Shown: positions 9,584 through 19,025, counted from the stretch's first letter. The stretch is DNA of 52,696 nucleotides from Candidatus Saccharimonadota bacterium (GCA_025927415.1 JAICLK010000002.1:1-52696); one strand, 5' to 3'. The notes: a model not told the origin generated them from the letters alone. Numbers and translations are program-made.

Positions 9584-10771
9584 ATGCCCGAGCAATCACT
9601 TCTTATTTTGGGCCGGCAGCCGGCGCTGGGACTGGCCGAGCTGGAAAGTTTATTCGGAGCCAGCGCCGTGCAGGCAATCGGCACGGACGCTGCCCTGCTT
9701 TCACGTGCGCCGAGTTCGGTACACTTTGACCGACTTGGCGGCTCGGTAAAGCTCTGCCGCGTTTTGACAGTGTTCGACACCATCAAATGGCCAGAGGTTC
9801 AAAAGCACGTTGAGCAAACCATGCCGCGCTCTTTGGCAAGCTCCGATAGCAAGCTACAACTTGGCCTCAGTGCGTATGGTTTGAGCTTTAAGCCGCAGCA
9901 GCTCACGGCTGCCGGATTGGAATTGAAGAAGATTTTACGCAAAGGTGGCCGCTCGGTCCGGCTCGTTCCAAACCAAGAGGCGGCACTCAATAGTGCGCAG
10001 GTGTTACACAACCGCTTAACTGGCGAGAACGGCTGCGAAATTGTGCTCGTTCGTGATGGCGCAAAAACCATCTGTGCCCAAACTGTAGCCGAACAAGACA
10101 TTGAAAGCTACACCCTCCGCGACCGCAGCCGGCCAAAGCGCGACGCGCGCGTGGGCATGCTGCCGCCGAAGCTTGCGCAGATTATCATCAACCTCGCCGC
10201 TAGTGAGCAAAATCCAACCGGCAACTTCACCGTGCTCGACCCATTCTGTGGCACTGGCGTGCTGTTGCAAGAGGCGCTCCTCATGGGCTTCAGCGCCTAC
10301 GGCACCGACCTCGAGCCACGCATGATTAATTACACCGGCGAAAACCTCGATTGGCTCGACAGCAATTTCCAACTTGGCGACGTGCAAGTTCGGTTCGAAG
10401 ATGGCGACGCCACCACCCACCTCTGGGAGCCACAGCCCAGCGCCGTAGCGTGCGAAACCTATCTCGGCCAGCCCTACATTGCCCAACCACCAGTCGATAA
10501 GCTCGCCACCAACGTCCGCACCTGCAATGTCATTCTCGAAAAATTCCTGCGTAACATCGGCAAGCAACTCAAACCTGGCACACGTCTGTGCCTCGCCGTG
10601 CCCGCCTGGCAAATTTCGCCGCAAAAATTTAAGCATGTACCTCTTATTGACCGACTGAACGATTTGGGGTATAATCGTACCAGATTTGAGCACATTCGGG
10701 ATGACCAGCTTCTCTACTACCGGGAAGACCAAATCGTCGCCCGAGAGTTACTCGTATTAACAAAGCAATAA
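9584..10771 (+). CDS. Trm11-like (tRNA guanosine-10 N2) RNA methyltransferase family protein
   Basis: TVLDPFCGTGVLLQEALLMGFSAYGTDLEPRMINYTGENLDWL; start MPEQSLLILGRQPALG at 9584, 7 nt downstream of TATAAT (9571-9576). Confidence 0.75.
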   Translation: MPEQSLLILGRQPALGLAELESLFGASAVQAIGTDAALLSRAPSSVHFDRLGGSVKLCRVLTVFDTIKWPEVQKHVEQTMPRSLASSDSKLQLGLSAYGLSFKPQQLTAAGLELKKILRKGGRSVRLVPNQEAALNSAQVLHNRLTGENGCEIVLVRDGAKTICAQTVAEQDIESYTLRDRSRPKRDARVGMLPPKLAQIIINLAASEQNPTGNFTVLDPFCGTGVLLQEALLMGFSAYGTDLEPRMINYTGENLDWLDSNFQLGDVQVRFEDGDATTHLWEPQPSAVACETYLGQPYIAQPPVDKLATNVRTCNVILEKFLRNIGKQLKPGTRLCLAVPAWQISPQKFKHVPLIDRLNDLGYNRTRFEHIRDDQLLYYREDQIVARELLVLTKQ

Positions 10772-10791
10772 GTTCGTCATCCACCGATAAG

Positions 10792-10908
10792 GCCTGTTGT
10801 AGGTGGATGCAGTGCAAGGCGCCGCCGAAGCGCGGACGGAAGCGTACATTATGTACGCTGGAGGAGCACTGGAGACGGCAACGCAGCAATGCGCCGCCTA
10901 CGACAGGC
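10792..10908. repeat. Long imperfect hairpin, copy A of a two-copy family
   Basis: Arms gcctgttgtaggtgg (10792-10806) and ccgcctacgacaggc (10894-10908), the two mismatches being G-U wobbles; central gcgtacat-t-atgtacgc palindrome. Core 10806-10895 is 90 nt, as in copy B. Confidence 0.8.
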
Positions 10909-10924
10909 TGCAAGGAGTCGATAG

Positions 10925-11197
10925 ATGTCACACGTAAAAGCTGGCGGTACAGCCAAAAACATCCACGATAGCCCGGGACAACGTCTCGGTGTTAAGCTAT
11001 ATGGTGGCCAAAAAGTTAAGGTTGGTCAGGTTATCGTACGCCAGGTTGGCATGACCAAGCGCGCCGGCAAAGGCACCACACTCAGCCGCAACTTCACCAT
11101 TCACGCCGCCAAAGATGGCGTGGTGAAATTCGGCCAGCGCAAGGTTCGCCTGTTCAGCGGCAAATCAGTTCGCCGCACCGAAGTCACCGTTGAATAA
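10925..11197 (+). CDS. rpmA: 50S ribosomal protein L27
   Basis: MSHVKAGGTAKNIHDSPGQRLGVKLYGGQKVKVGQVIVRQVGMTKRAGKGTTLSRNFTIHAAKDGVVKF; AAGGAG upstream. Confidence 0.96.
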   Translation: MSHVKAGGTAKNIHDSPGQRLGVKLYGGQKVKVGQVIVRQVGMTKRAGKGTTLSRNFTIHAAKDGVVKFGQRKVRLFSGKSVRRTEVTVE

Positions 11198-11213
11198 AAT
11201 CGTTCCTCGAACT

Positions 11214-11244
11214 TAAAAAAACCAGCCCGTTCGGCTGGTTTTTT
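11214..11244 (+). terminator. Rho-independent terminator after rpmA
   Basis: AAAAAACCAGCC-cgttc-GGCTGGTTTTTT. Confidence 0.9.
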
Positions 11245-11283
11245 GTGATAATTACCGATTCCCCGACAAACCAATCCTCGAAC

Positions 11284-11832
11284 TTATAATTCGACAGGCT
11301 CTGGTTGCTCAAAAGGAGCAAGAGTCGCATCAAGCTGCGCAAGTAATACTTCTCTGCCTTCCTGTACTCCAAATTGCTCTTCGAGTTGGTTTTCTCCCAC
11401 GACCGTAAACGCACCGCCACTTTTCGCGGCAACTTCATATACCGTTTTACTAAATAGCGATTCGTCATCAAATCCTGCTGAAGTTACATAGACTCGTGGC
11501 TTGTCATCCGTACTTTCGTTTGCCGGAGCAACTGTCACGCTGAGTGCTTCTGCTGGAATTTCCCCGCCCAGAAATACCGGCCGTATAGGAGAAGAACGAG
11601 TCGTCGCTGCCTCCGGCACAACAGCGGGCACCGCGCCAGCTTTCATTGCGTCAGCCAAAAACGCCGGCAGTTCAGTTTCTGCAACTCCCCTTCCCATAGC
11701 TTCTAGCACGAGGTGAGACTGTAACGAACCAGCAGTCTGCAACTTTTCCCAGATTCGAGTACGGTACTCCCGCTCATTCTCATTGAGAGAATTGCCTGAC
11801 ATAAGATGAGCGAGATCTTCATTGCCGTTCAT
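11284..11832 (-). CDS. Hypothetical protein
   Basis: Complete 182-aa ORF with a consensus-like promoter placed for a leaderless start. Confidence 0.7.
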   Translation of the reverse strand: MNGNEDLAHLMSGNSLNENEREYRTRIWEKLQTAGSLQSHLVLEAMGRGVAETELPAFLADAMKAGAVPAVVPEAATTRSSPIRPVFLGGEIPAEALSVTVAPANESTDDKPRVYVTSAGFDDESLFSKTVYEVAAKSGGAFTVVGENQLEEQFGVQEGREVLLAQLDATLAPFEQPEPVEL

Positions 11833-11839
11833 ACTTAAA

Positions 11840-11868
11840 ATTTAAGCATAAGCGTGCGGAAAAGTCAA
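11840..11868 (-). promoter_or_regulatory. Sigma-70-type promoter TTGACT-N17-TTAAAT, 7 nt from ATG
   Basis: Minus strand: TTGACT (11868-11863), 17 nt spacer, TTAAAT (11845-11840), preceded by TGC; ATG A at 11832. Confidence 0.7.
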
Positions 11869-12027
11869 TTAGATTTTAAGCCTAGCATATTGCACGCCAA
11901 TCTGCTGTTTTATGCGAAGCAACTATAGCAGCCGGAGTCGCAGGCGCTGCCGGCCGTGAGGCACAGGGGACGGATTACTGTGATGATTGTGGCGCAACAG
12001 CAGGTGCTCTCGCAGCTGGTTTTTTAT

Positions 12028-13476
12028 TTACCGTTGGGACGCTCGCAACACACCGTCGCCGAGTTTGCCGTGCCGCCTGCCAGCCAGCTGGCCAAATTGC
12101 ACCATGTACTCTTCACGCTCGCCAGGCCGGAAGTAGTCCCAGGCCTCTGGAAGCATGGTTGAATCTTCTAGCGTGCCAACGTAGCCCTGCGCCACATCTA
12201 TAATCCATACGCGACCCTCTGGAGTTGTGTAGCGTGCCCATTCGTGCGCAGCGTTGTCGGTGACCCGTTGATTCACATCGGCCGTCAGGCGACCCTCGAG
12301 CAACCCCATTGCCGCAGCCTCGCCGCCCAGCCAAGCAGCAGCAAGTGCCATGTGCCTGCAGACACCCTTACCCTCCGCCAAATACACGGAGAGGTTCACT
12401 TTTCTATGATCCGGCGATTCTATCGCAAGCTCAGCCGCCTTACCATCAGCAAATTGCAGACTATACTTCATTGCGCCACCGACAGTCTGATAAATTGCCT
12501 CTGTAACATCGTCCTCGGTCAGTTCCTGCTTTTTATTTATTCGTTGCAGGAACGAGGCACGAAGTTGGCCGTAATATTCTGGATCTTGGTTAGGGTCAAC
12601 CACCGTTGCTTCTCCCCCGCCAAGCCATGCCCGAATATCTACCGTGGCCTCGGGCTTGGATCCGCCTAGGGTCGTATCGCGTGTTACGATATCACGACCA
12701 GTAAATTTACCGTCTGGCGTGAGCAGCTTTCGCTCAGCCGCAAGGTTCTTGGCCAACATGGTGTGCTGTGCGACAAATGCAGGAGCGTTCTCGGGTGATA
12801 GAGTTGGCGCCGGAACCTGAGCTTGCATCTTGAGCTTTGTACCGTTTGCCGAATTCAAATCCCGGATATATGGCGAGACGCCAGCGTACGCTCCAATCTC
12901 AACCTGCCGCCGCGAAGCTTGTGAACTAAAGCGAATTCCCTGACCCCACAATTCTTCTGCGGCAACGTAAGCGGCGTCGGCTTCTCGTTCCGCCGGAACA
13001 TCTGCCAACCGTCCCAGTACGATTTTCTGTCCGGCTGGTAAAACTTGGACGTTATCCCCTGACTTCCTGATACTGGGACCGTGCATGAGATACGTGCGGC
13101 TGGCACCATTCACCACACGGGCAGATCCATCGGCCTGCGTTTCCAAACCCATAAGCGCAAACGCACTGGTGCCATCAGGATTCGTAAACTTTACAATGGC
13201 CGCATGGCCGACTCGTTCTTCATTGGTATCACGATCAACAATCGGTACGCCAATTTCGCCAACGACGCTAAGCCGTCGATCACCTTCTTGAGCAGACAGG
13301 CCAATCGCTTCGGGTGCGTAAATGTAGCCGTCTGGATTTATGCGCGCTTCCGCATCTTCTCCCTGGATAATTTCCATCCCCAGACGATCACCGCGTACAT
13401 CGGGCGGCGGTTCAACGGAAGTCTCAAGTGGTGTTTGTTCTTCAACTGGCATATCTTCTTTTTGTTTTAGCGCCAC
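12028..13476 (-). CDS. FHA domain plus transglutaminase-like (papain-fold) fusion protein
   Basis: FHA-like: GRLADVP...IRFSSQASRRQVEIGAYAGVSPYIRDLNSANGTKL. Transglutaminase-like triad: AEGKGVCRHMALAAAWLGG / DNAAHEWARY / RVWIIDVAQG (Cys, His, Asp). Confidence 0.75.
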   Translation of the reverse strand: MALKQKEDMPVEEQTPLETSVEPPPDVRGDRLGMEIIQGEDAEARINPDGYIYAPEAIGLSAQEGDRRLSVVGEIGVPIVDRDTNEERVGHAAIVKFTNPDGTSAFALMGLETQADGSARVVNGASRTYLMHGPSIRKSGDNVQVLPAGQKIVLGRLADVPAEREADAAYVAAEELWGQGIRFSSQASRRQVEIGAYAGVSPYIRDLNSANGTKLKMQAQVPAPTLSPENAPAFVAQHTMLAKNLAAERKLLTPDGKFTGRDIVTRDTTLGGSKPEATVDIRAWLGGGEATVVDPNQDPEYYGQLRASFLQRINKKQELTEDDVTEAIYQTVGGAMKYSLQFADGKAAELAIESPDHRKVNLSVYLAEGKGVCRHMALAAAWLGGEAAAMGLLEGRLTADVNQRVTDNAAHEWARYTTPEGRVWIIDVAQGYVGTLEDSTMLPEAWDYFRPGEREEYMVQFGQLAGRRHGKLGDGVLRASQR

Positions 13477-13519
13477 TACCCACGCGGTGAATGCTGGCTT
13501 TGTTTTTGCCTTTAGGCAA

Positions 13520-14173
13520 CTACGCTGTGCCGAGCTGGTATTTGATGCGGGCGATGACGTCGGCGATGACCACTTGCGATTTTACCAGATAATCGTCGGC
13601 GCCGAGCTTTTTGGCACGTTCTTTGTCCGTGTCTTGGCTGAGCGCGGTAAGCATAATGACCTTCAGATTTGCGGTTTCGGGCGTGTTACGGATGATGTCC
13701 AGCACTTCAAAGCCACTGACTTTCGGCATCATCACATCAAGCAGCACAAGGTCCGGATGGTATTGCAATGCAGTAACCAACGCGTCCTCACCGTTGGCAA
13801 CTCGGTAGATGTCGAAGCCTTCAGCTTCAAGCCGCATCATGTATACATTGGCGAGCGCGTCATCATCCTCGACCAACAAGATCCGTTTTGGCTTTTGGGC
13901 AGGCACAGCCGGAGCTGTAGGAGCTGCTACCGCTGGTGGTATTGGTGATGCCGTCGGTTGGGATGTAGGCACGGGAGCAACTGTAGGCACCGGCTGTGGC
14001 GCCGTTACTGGAGCGGACGTAGGTTGCTCAGCCACCGGAGTTGATGGCGCTGCTGACGCAGAGACTGGTGTTACGGCCGCAGCAGGTACTGGCAGAGCGA
14101 CGGACTGTGCAGCAGGAGCGCCTGCCGGGTCGGGCATAGGTGTAGCAGAAGGCGTGGCGGCTGTTGGTTCCAT
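13520..14173 (-). CDS. Receiver-only response regulator with about 95-aa Pro/Ala/Thr-rich N-terminal extension
   Basis: MEPTAATPSATPMPDPAGAPAAQ...PAQKPKRILLVEDDDALANVYMMRLEAEGFDIYRV...DLVLLDVMMPKVSGFEVL...IMLTAL...LGADDYLVKSQ; canonical EDD, D, T and K present. Confidence 0.92.
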   Translation of the reverse strand: MEPTAATPSATPMPDPAGAPAAQSVALPVPAAAVTPVSASAAPSTPVAEQPTSAPVTAPQPVPTVAPVPTSQPTASPIPPAVAAPTAPAVPAQKPKRILLVEDDDALANVYMMRLEAEGFDIYRVANGEDALVTALQYHPDLVLLDVMMPKVSGFEVLDIIRNTPETANLKVIMLTALSQDTDKERAKKLGADDYLVKSQVVIADVIARIKYQLGTA

Positions 14174-14188
14174 ACTTCTTACGCTAAC

Positions 14189-15802
14189 TTATTTCTCGCT
14201 ATTTTGCAACATGGCTTGAATAAAACCATTGAACATCGGGTGGGCCCGGTTAGGACGCGACTTGAATTCCGGGTGGAACTGGCTAGCCAGGAAGAACGGA
14301 TGATTTGTACCCTCAATGATTTCTACCAGATTATTTTCGGGATTGGTACCGGTTGCACGGATACCCCAATGTTCGTACTGCTGCCGATACGCATTGTTGC
14401 ACTCGCCGCGATGCCGGTGACGCTCCACGACTTTTTCGCTACCATACAGTCGCGCGGCCAGAGTGTCCGGCTCGAGATGGCAATTGTAGTTGCCCAGGCG
14501 CATGGTTCCGCCAGTATTTGCTTTGCTTTCTTGGCCGGCCATGGTGTGAATAACGAGATGATGCGATTCCGGGTTGAGTTCAAAGGTGGTAGCGTCGTGC
14601 ACACCAGCGTTACGTGCTGCCGCGATAACGCCCATTTGGAGACCCAGGCAAATGCCGAGATATGGTACCCGATTAGCCAGCGCGTGCTGCGCCGCCTTGA
14701 TTTTGCCTTCCAGCCCACGCTGGCCAAAGCCGCCGGGCACCAGCACGCCATCGTACTGCGCCAAATCACGCGCGATGTCGGCACCTGGATGGTCGTAGTC
14801 GCTAGCATCAATCCATGCAATTTCTACCGACGCGTCGTTAGCCCACGCCGCACTTTTGATGGCTTCAAATACCGACATGTACGTATCGGCATTGTCCATA
14901 TACTTTGCCACAAAGCCAACTCGCACCGTGCGCGGATGCGTTTTGGTAGCACGCTCTACCACGGCGCGCCAGTCACTGAGGTCGGGCTTGGCCGCGTCGA
15001 TACCGAGCCGCTCGACCAAAACCTCGGCGATACCGCTATCTTCCAGCGTCAACGGTACCCGATAAATCGTGTCGGCATTCGGCAACAGCGCAATAGCATC
15101 TTCAGACACACCGCTAAACAGGCTTAGTTTTTTCTTTACAGCTTCGTTGGCCGCCTGCTCGCTGCGGCCGACCAAAATGTCCGGTGCAATGCCAAGGCTG
15201 CGCAGATCTCGCACCGAATTTTGCGCCGGCTTGGTTTTGGTTTCGTTGCTGGCGCCAAGGTACGGCAAATACACCACATGAATATACGCGCAATTTTCCA
15301 GCCCCACGCGCACGCCCAGCTCGCGAATAGCCTCTATAAAACTCAGACTTTCGTAGTCGCCCACGGTGCCGCCGATTTCGACAATGTGCACGTCGTAACC
15401 CTCGGCAGCCTGCTTGATCCAATCCTGGATAGCGCCGGTAAGATGCGGGATGATCTGCACGTCGTCGCCATCGAACTTGCCTGCCCGCTCGTCCTGGATG
15501 AGTTTGAGCAGCACCCGGCCGCTCATCAAACTGCTGGAGCTGGTCATTTCGTTGTCGATGAAGCGTTCGTAGTGGCCCAGGTCGAGGTCGGTCTCGGCGC
15601 CATCTTTGGTCACAAAGCACTCGCCGTGCTCGCGCGGGTTGAGCAGACCAGCATCCACGTTGAGGTATGGGTCGCACTTTTGCATGTTCACGCGCAAGCC
15701 GCGCGCCTTCAAGAGGTTACCGAGCGAGGCGGCCGTAATACCCTTTCCCAATCCGGAAAGCACACCACCAGTTACAAAAACGTACTTGGTTTGTCCGTCC
15801 AC
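14189..15802 (-). CDS. pyrG: CTP synthase
   Basis: QTKYVFVTGGVLSGLGKGITAASLGNLLKARGL...GICLGLQMGVIAAARNAGV; likely GTG start (VDGQTKYVF) at 15802. Confidence 0.95.
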   Translation of the reverse strand: MDGQTKYVFVTGGVLSGLGKGITAASLGNLLKARGLRVNMQKCDPYLNVDAGLLNPREHGECFVTKDGAETDLDLGHYERFIDNEMTSSSSLMSGRVLLKLIQDERAGKFDGDDVQIIPHLTGAIQDWIKQAAEGYDVHIVEIGGTVGDYESLSFIEAIRELGVRVGLENCAYIHVVYLPYLGASNETKTKPAQNSVRDLRSLGIAPDILVGRSEQAANEAVKKKLSLFSGVSEDAIALLPNADTIYRVPLTLEDSGIAEVLVERLGIDAAKPDLSDWRAVVERATKTHPRTVRVGFVAKYMDNADTYMSVFEAIKSAAWANDASVEIAWIDASDYDHPGADIARDLAQYDGVLVPGGFGQRGLEGKIKAAQHALANRVPYLGICLGLQMGVIAAARNAGVHDATTFELNPESHHLVIHTMAGQESKANTGGTMRLGNYNCHLEPDTLAARLYGSEKVVERHRHRGECNNAYRQQYEHWGIRATGTNPENNLVEIIEGTNHPFFLASQFHPEFKSRPNRAHPMFNGFIQAMLQNSEK

Positions 15803-15878
15803 GCTCAACTCCCTTTCGCTTCCTTTAATGCTACCGCAAAATGCTTGCGTCTGCAAGACAAGTTATGTGCCAAAATTA

Positions 15879-17732
15879 CTAGAGTGGAGCAGTAAGCAAC
15901 GCTCTGCCCAAGCCACGAATCCTGGTGCGGCGGCGGGCATGCAGCTGGCGCGGCGACAAACCTTTTACTTCGTCATGTGTGCGCACCAGCGCTTCGCGAA
16001 CAAAAACAGCGGTGGCGTATGGGTCGTCGGATTCACCGACAATCTCGTCGCACAGGCCCAGCCGCACTTGGTCTTCGGGTGTGGCGCTCATGGTGGCCAG
16101 CGTCAGTTTTACATCTTCCACGGCTGGGCTACCAGTTTTGTACAAAATTGAGGTAGCAGAGCCTGGCTCGGCCACATACGATTGGCTCTCCTCGAGCATC
16201 ATAAAACGGTCGCCAAACGGCGCAACCGACAAGCCGCCGCCGCTACCAAGCGCGCCAATGACAAACGTTGCCAGCGGGTACCTATAGGTGTTGCCGCGAC
16301 GAATCGCTTCAGAAATCCAACGGCCTTGATCTTGCTGCTCTGCTTCAAGCGTTGGCTTGGCGCCGAGCGTGTCGGCAAAGTAGACGGCTGGAACTTTCCA
16401 GCGTTCGCCGAGATCGAGCATACGCGTGAGGTATCGATAGTCTGCCGGTGCCGGACTAGCCGGAATGCGGCGCACGCCATCGTAAGATTCTTGGTAGCTC
16501 GGCTGACTGCCAAGCGCCAAAAAACGCTGCACGCCAATGCGGCCAACGCTCGCGACTATGGCCGGGTTATGCAAGACGTTGTTGGCCACGTAACTGTTGT
16601 ACAGTGGTACGGCATCGTCAAACACTTCACTCATGAAAAACGCAGCGTCCGGGCGAGTGCCGCTACGGATAAATTCCTGATACTGGGCGTACAACTCTTC
16701 CTGGTTCGGTTTTTCGGTTCTGCGCCGACGCGGTGGCTTTTTTTCGGCAACAGTTGGAGACGTCGCCTTGTACCAAGGTGGCAAAATACCCGGTTTCGTA
16801 AGATTGAGCTCCTGCCGATTTTCGCTGACTACTGGCGTGACCATACCACTACTGTGCGTGGGCGCATCAGGCTTGCGCGGCGATTTTTCGGCCTTCGCAA
16901 CGCGCAAAAGCTGCTCTACATAGGCAAGAGCCTGCGGCACACCGTCCAGCACCATGTCTACATTGCGATGCATAAAGTGTGCTTCGGCACGCTGCGAGCC
17001 TGGCGCAACCGGCTTGTTCTCGTACGCTTCAATAACTTTCGGACCGGTAAAACCATACTCGGTTCCTTTAAGTGCCGCAATCACATCGCCCTGGGGCACG
17101 GTGCTGGCCGAAAGGCCGCCCCACACTTGGCCGTTTTCAATAACGATGTGTGGCTGCGTGGTACGCGTTTTGTGTTCATCCTGTGCATAGACGGCCCGCA
17201 CCATTTGCCAAAGACCGGCCGTGTTTTCCTGCTGGCGCACACCGCTAGATGAGATGATGCTGACGACCGGTAGCTTGCGGCGTACGGCCAAATCCATTGC
17301 CTGCTGAAATTTCTCGCCTGCCACTACACCAAATGAACCGGCGAAAAACTTCCACTCCATGGCATATATCACGACGTCTTGCTCGCCAATTTTGCCGAGG
17401 CCAAACGCCGCAGATTCGTTTTTGCCTTTGCGGGCTTCCTGGGCAAGTTTGTGATTGTAACGCTCCAGGCTGCCATCTGGCAAACGGCGCACCAGGCCAA
17501 TAAGGTCGCTTTCTATCCGCGATTCTGCGAAACGCTCGCGGAAGTTCATTGCCCACAGTAACTCGTCGTGTGCCCGAGTAATCGCTTCGCCGCGCATCGG
17601 TGGCGTTTCGGCGGTCAGTTGCTCGATGATGGTAGGTGGAGGCGGTGCGGGGCGCAAATCAAGGTCTGACCATTCGCCGACTGATGCCGCGTACTCGTCA
17701 TCAAACTCATCCTCAAGCCGTTCCGCACTCAT
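15879..17732 (-). CDS. Fused acetyl-CoA carboxylase carboxyltransferase (AccD-AccA type; crotonase-like CT domains)
   Basis: MEWKFFAGSFGVVAGEKFQQAMDLAVRRKLPVVSIISSSGVRQQENTAGLWQM (beta-like half), WKVPAVYFADTLGAKPTLEAEQQDQGRWISEAI...IGALGSGGGLSVAPFGDRFMMLEES (alpha-like half). Confidence 0.8.
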   Translation of the reverse strand: MSAERLEDEFDDEYAASVGEWSDLDLRPAPPPPTIIEQLTAETPPMRGEAITRAHDELLWAMNFRERFAESRIESDLIGLVRRLPDGSLERYNHKLAQEARKGKNESAAFGLGKIGEQDVVIYAMEWKFFAGSFGVVAGEKFQQAMDLAVRRKLPVVSIISSSGVRQQENTAGLWQMVRAVYAQDEHKTRTTQPHIVIENGQVWGGLSASTVPQGDVIAALKGTEYGFTGPKVIEAYENKPVAPGSQRAEAHFMHRNVDMVLDGVPQALAYVEQLLRVAKAEKSPRKPDAPTHSSGMVTPVVSENRQELNLTKPGILPPWYKATSPTVAEKKPPRRRRTEKPNQEELYAQYQEFIRSGTRPDAAFFMSEVFDDAVPLYNSYVANNVLHNPAIVASVGRIGVQRFLALGSQPSYQESYDGVRRIPASPAPADYRYLTRMLDLGERWKVPAVYFADTLGAKPTLEAEQQDQGRWISEAIRRGNTYRYPLATFVIGALGSGGGLSVAPFGDRFMMLEESQSYVAEPGSATSILYKTGSPAVEDVKLTLATMSATPEDQVRLGLCDEIVGESDDPYATAVFVREALVRTHDEVKGLSPRQLHARRRTRIRGLGRALLTAPL

Positions 17733-17748
17733 GTCGCTTAAGTATACA

Positions 17749-18966
17749 CTACTGTTTTTGGAGCCAGTCGATGGCCGCTTGCTGCTGCGGGTCTTGGCCA
17801 GTTTTCACCTCGGCAGCGGTAATTTGCACCACTTCGTCGGGCGTAATACCCTTGTGGTTGATGTTCTGGCCGTCCGGCCGGTACCAGCTGGCAACCGTCA
17901 CCTTCAGCTGAGCGCCGCCTGGCAGATTCTCGAGCGCCTGCACGACACCTTTGCCGTAAGTCTGCATACCGATAATCTGTGCTGCCTTGTTGTCGTGCAA
18001 TGCGCCTGCGGTGATTTCCGACGCGGACGCGCTCCCGTCGTTCACCAACACCACGGTTGGGATGCCATGCAAAACGTTATTGCCAGTGGCGCTGTATGTT
18101 TGCACCACTTGGCTACCACGCTTTTCCTGCATGATGGTTGTGCCGTCGGGTAGCCACAGGCTGGAAACACTTTGGGCAGCATCTACCAAGCCACCGGGGT
18201 TGTTGCGCAAGTCGAGAATCACACCCTTCACATGGTCGTTCGCAAATTGCTGCGCTGCTTTGGCGGCAAGGTCGGCTGTATCATCGGCAAAGGTACTGAT
18301 CTGCATATAACCAATGTTGCCCGGCAAAACCTTGGTCGTCACGCTTGGCACCGTAATATTTGCGCGAGTGATGACAATGTCCAGCTGTTGCTGCCCACGG
18401 ATGATACCGAGCGTCACCCGAGTTCCGGCCTTGCCACGAATCTTCGTCACTGCCTCGTCCGGCGACATGCCGCTGGTGCTTACGCCGTTAATCGTTGCGA
18501 TGATGTCCTTCGGCTGCAGCCCAGCCTTGGCCGCCGGCATGCCGGCAATCGGCGCGATGATTTCCACGTCGCCGCTACTGTCTGCGCCCAGCTCTGCACC
18601 AATGCCACTGAACGAATTATTCAGCTGGCTGTTAAAATCTTGCGCCTCTTGCGGTGTAAAGTATTCGGTATACGGATCGGCCGTTGCCTGGGCCAATCCC
18701 TGTTTCAAACCATTGAGCAGTTGTGTAGTCGTAAGTGTGCCATCGTAGTTATTCTTTAGCACCTGGTAAACCTGGTTCACACTTGCGTAGTTCAGTGTGT
18801 CTGGCAAACCCCTATTGAGACTGTGCGAGCCGAACATGATTCGTCCCTCGCCCACGCCAACTCCCAGGCCAAAAATTAACACCACTACAAGTACGCTGAC
18901 GGCCGCACGTGCCCACACATTCTTCCGCAGCCACTGCAGGGGCTTCGCTACCCTCACTTTTTGCAT
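17749..18966 (-). CDS. ctpA: C-terminal processing peptidase (S41 family, PDZ)
   Basis: PDZ GIGAELGADSSGDVEIIAPIAGMPAAKAGLQPKDIIATINGV; GVILDLRNNPGGLVDAAQSV; VVLVNDGSASASEITAGALHDNKAAQIIGMQTYGKGVVQ. Confidence 0.95.
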   Translation of the reverse strand: MQKVRVAKPLQWLRKNVWARAAVSVLVVVLIFGLGVGVGEGRIMFGSHSLNRGLPDTLNYASVNQVYQVLKNNYDGTLTTTQLLNGLKQGLAQATADPYTEYFTPQEAQDFNSQLNNSFSGIGAELGADSSGDVEIIAPIAGMPAAKAGLQPKDIIATINGVSTSGMSPDEAVTKIRGKAGTRVTLGIIRGQQQLDIVITRANITVPSVTTKVLPGNIGYMQISTFADDTADLAAKAAQQFANDHVKGVILDLRNNPGGLVDAAQSVSSLWLPDGTTIMQEKRGSQVVQTYSATGNNVLHGIPTVVLVNDGSASASEITAGALHDNKAAQIIGMQTYGKGVVQALENLPGGAQLKVTVASWYRPDGQNINHKGITPDEVVQITAAEVKTGQDPQQQAAIDWLQKQ

Positions 18967-19025
18967 ATGCTAAATATTATACCGGACAAAGCCTGGAGTC
19001 CAACTGTGTATTATCGACAACCGAT

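Noticed and set aside
11880-12027. Cys-rich reading frame KTSCESTCCCATIITVIRPLCLTAGSACDSGCYSCFA downstream of the FHA-transglutaminase stop (minus strand)
   Set aside because: No usable start codon after the preceding stop, so it would need a frameshift from the upstream gene; too weak to call without RNA or protein data.
14204-15895. Long + strand ORFs (307 and 224 aa) antisense to pyrG
   Set aside because: Shadow ORFs over a strongly conserved CTP synthase frame.
16182-17252. 356-aa + strand ORF antisense to the carboxyltransferase gene
   Set aside because: Shadow ORF: Arg/His-rich with no recognisable motifs, while the opposite strand encodes a clear conserved protein.
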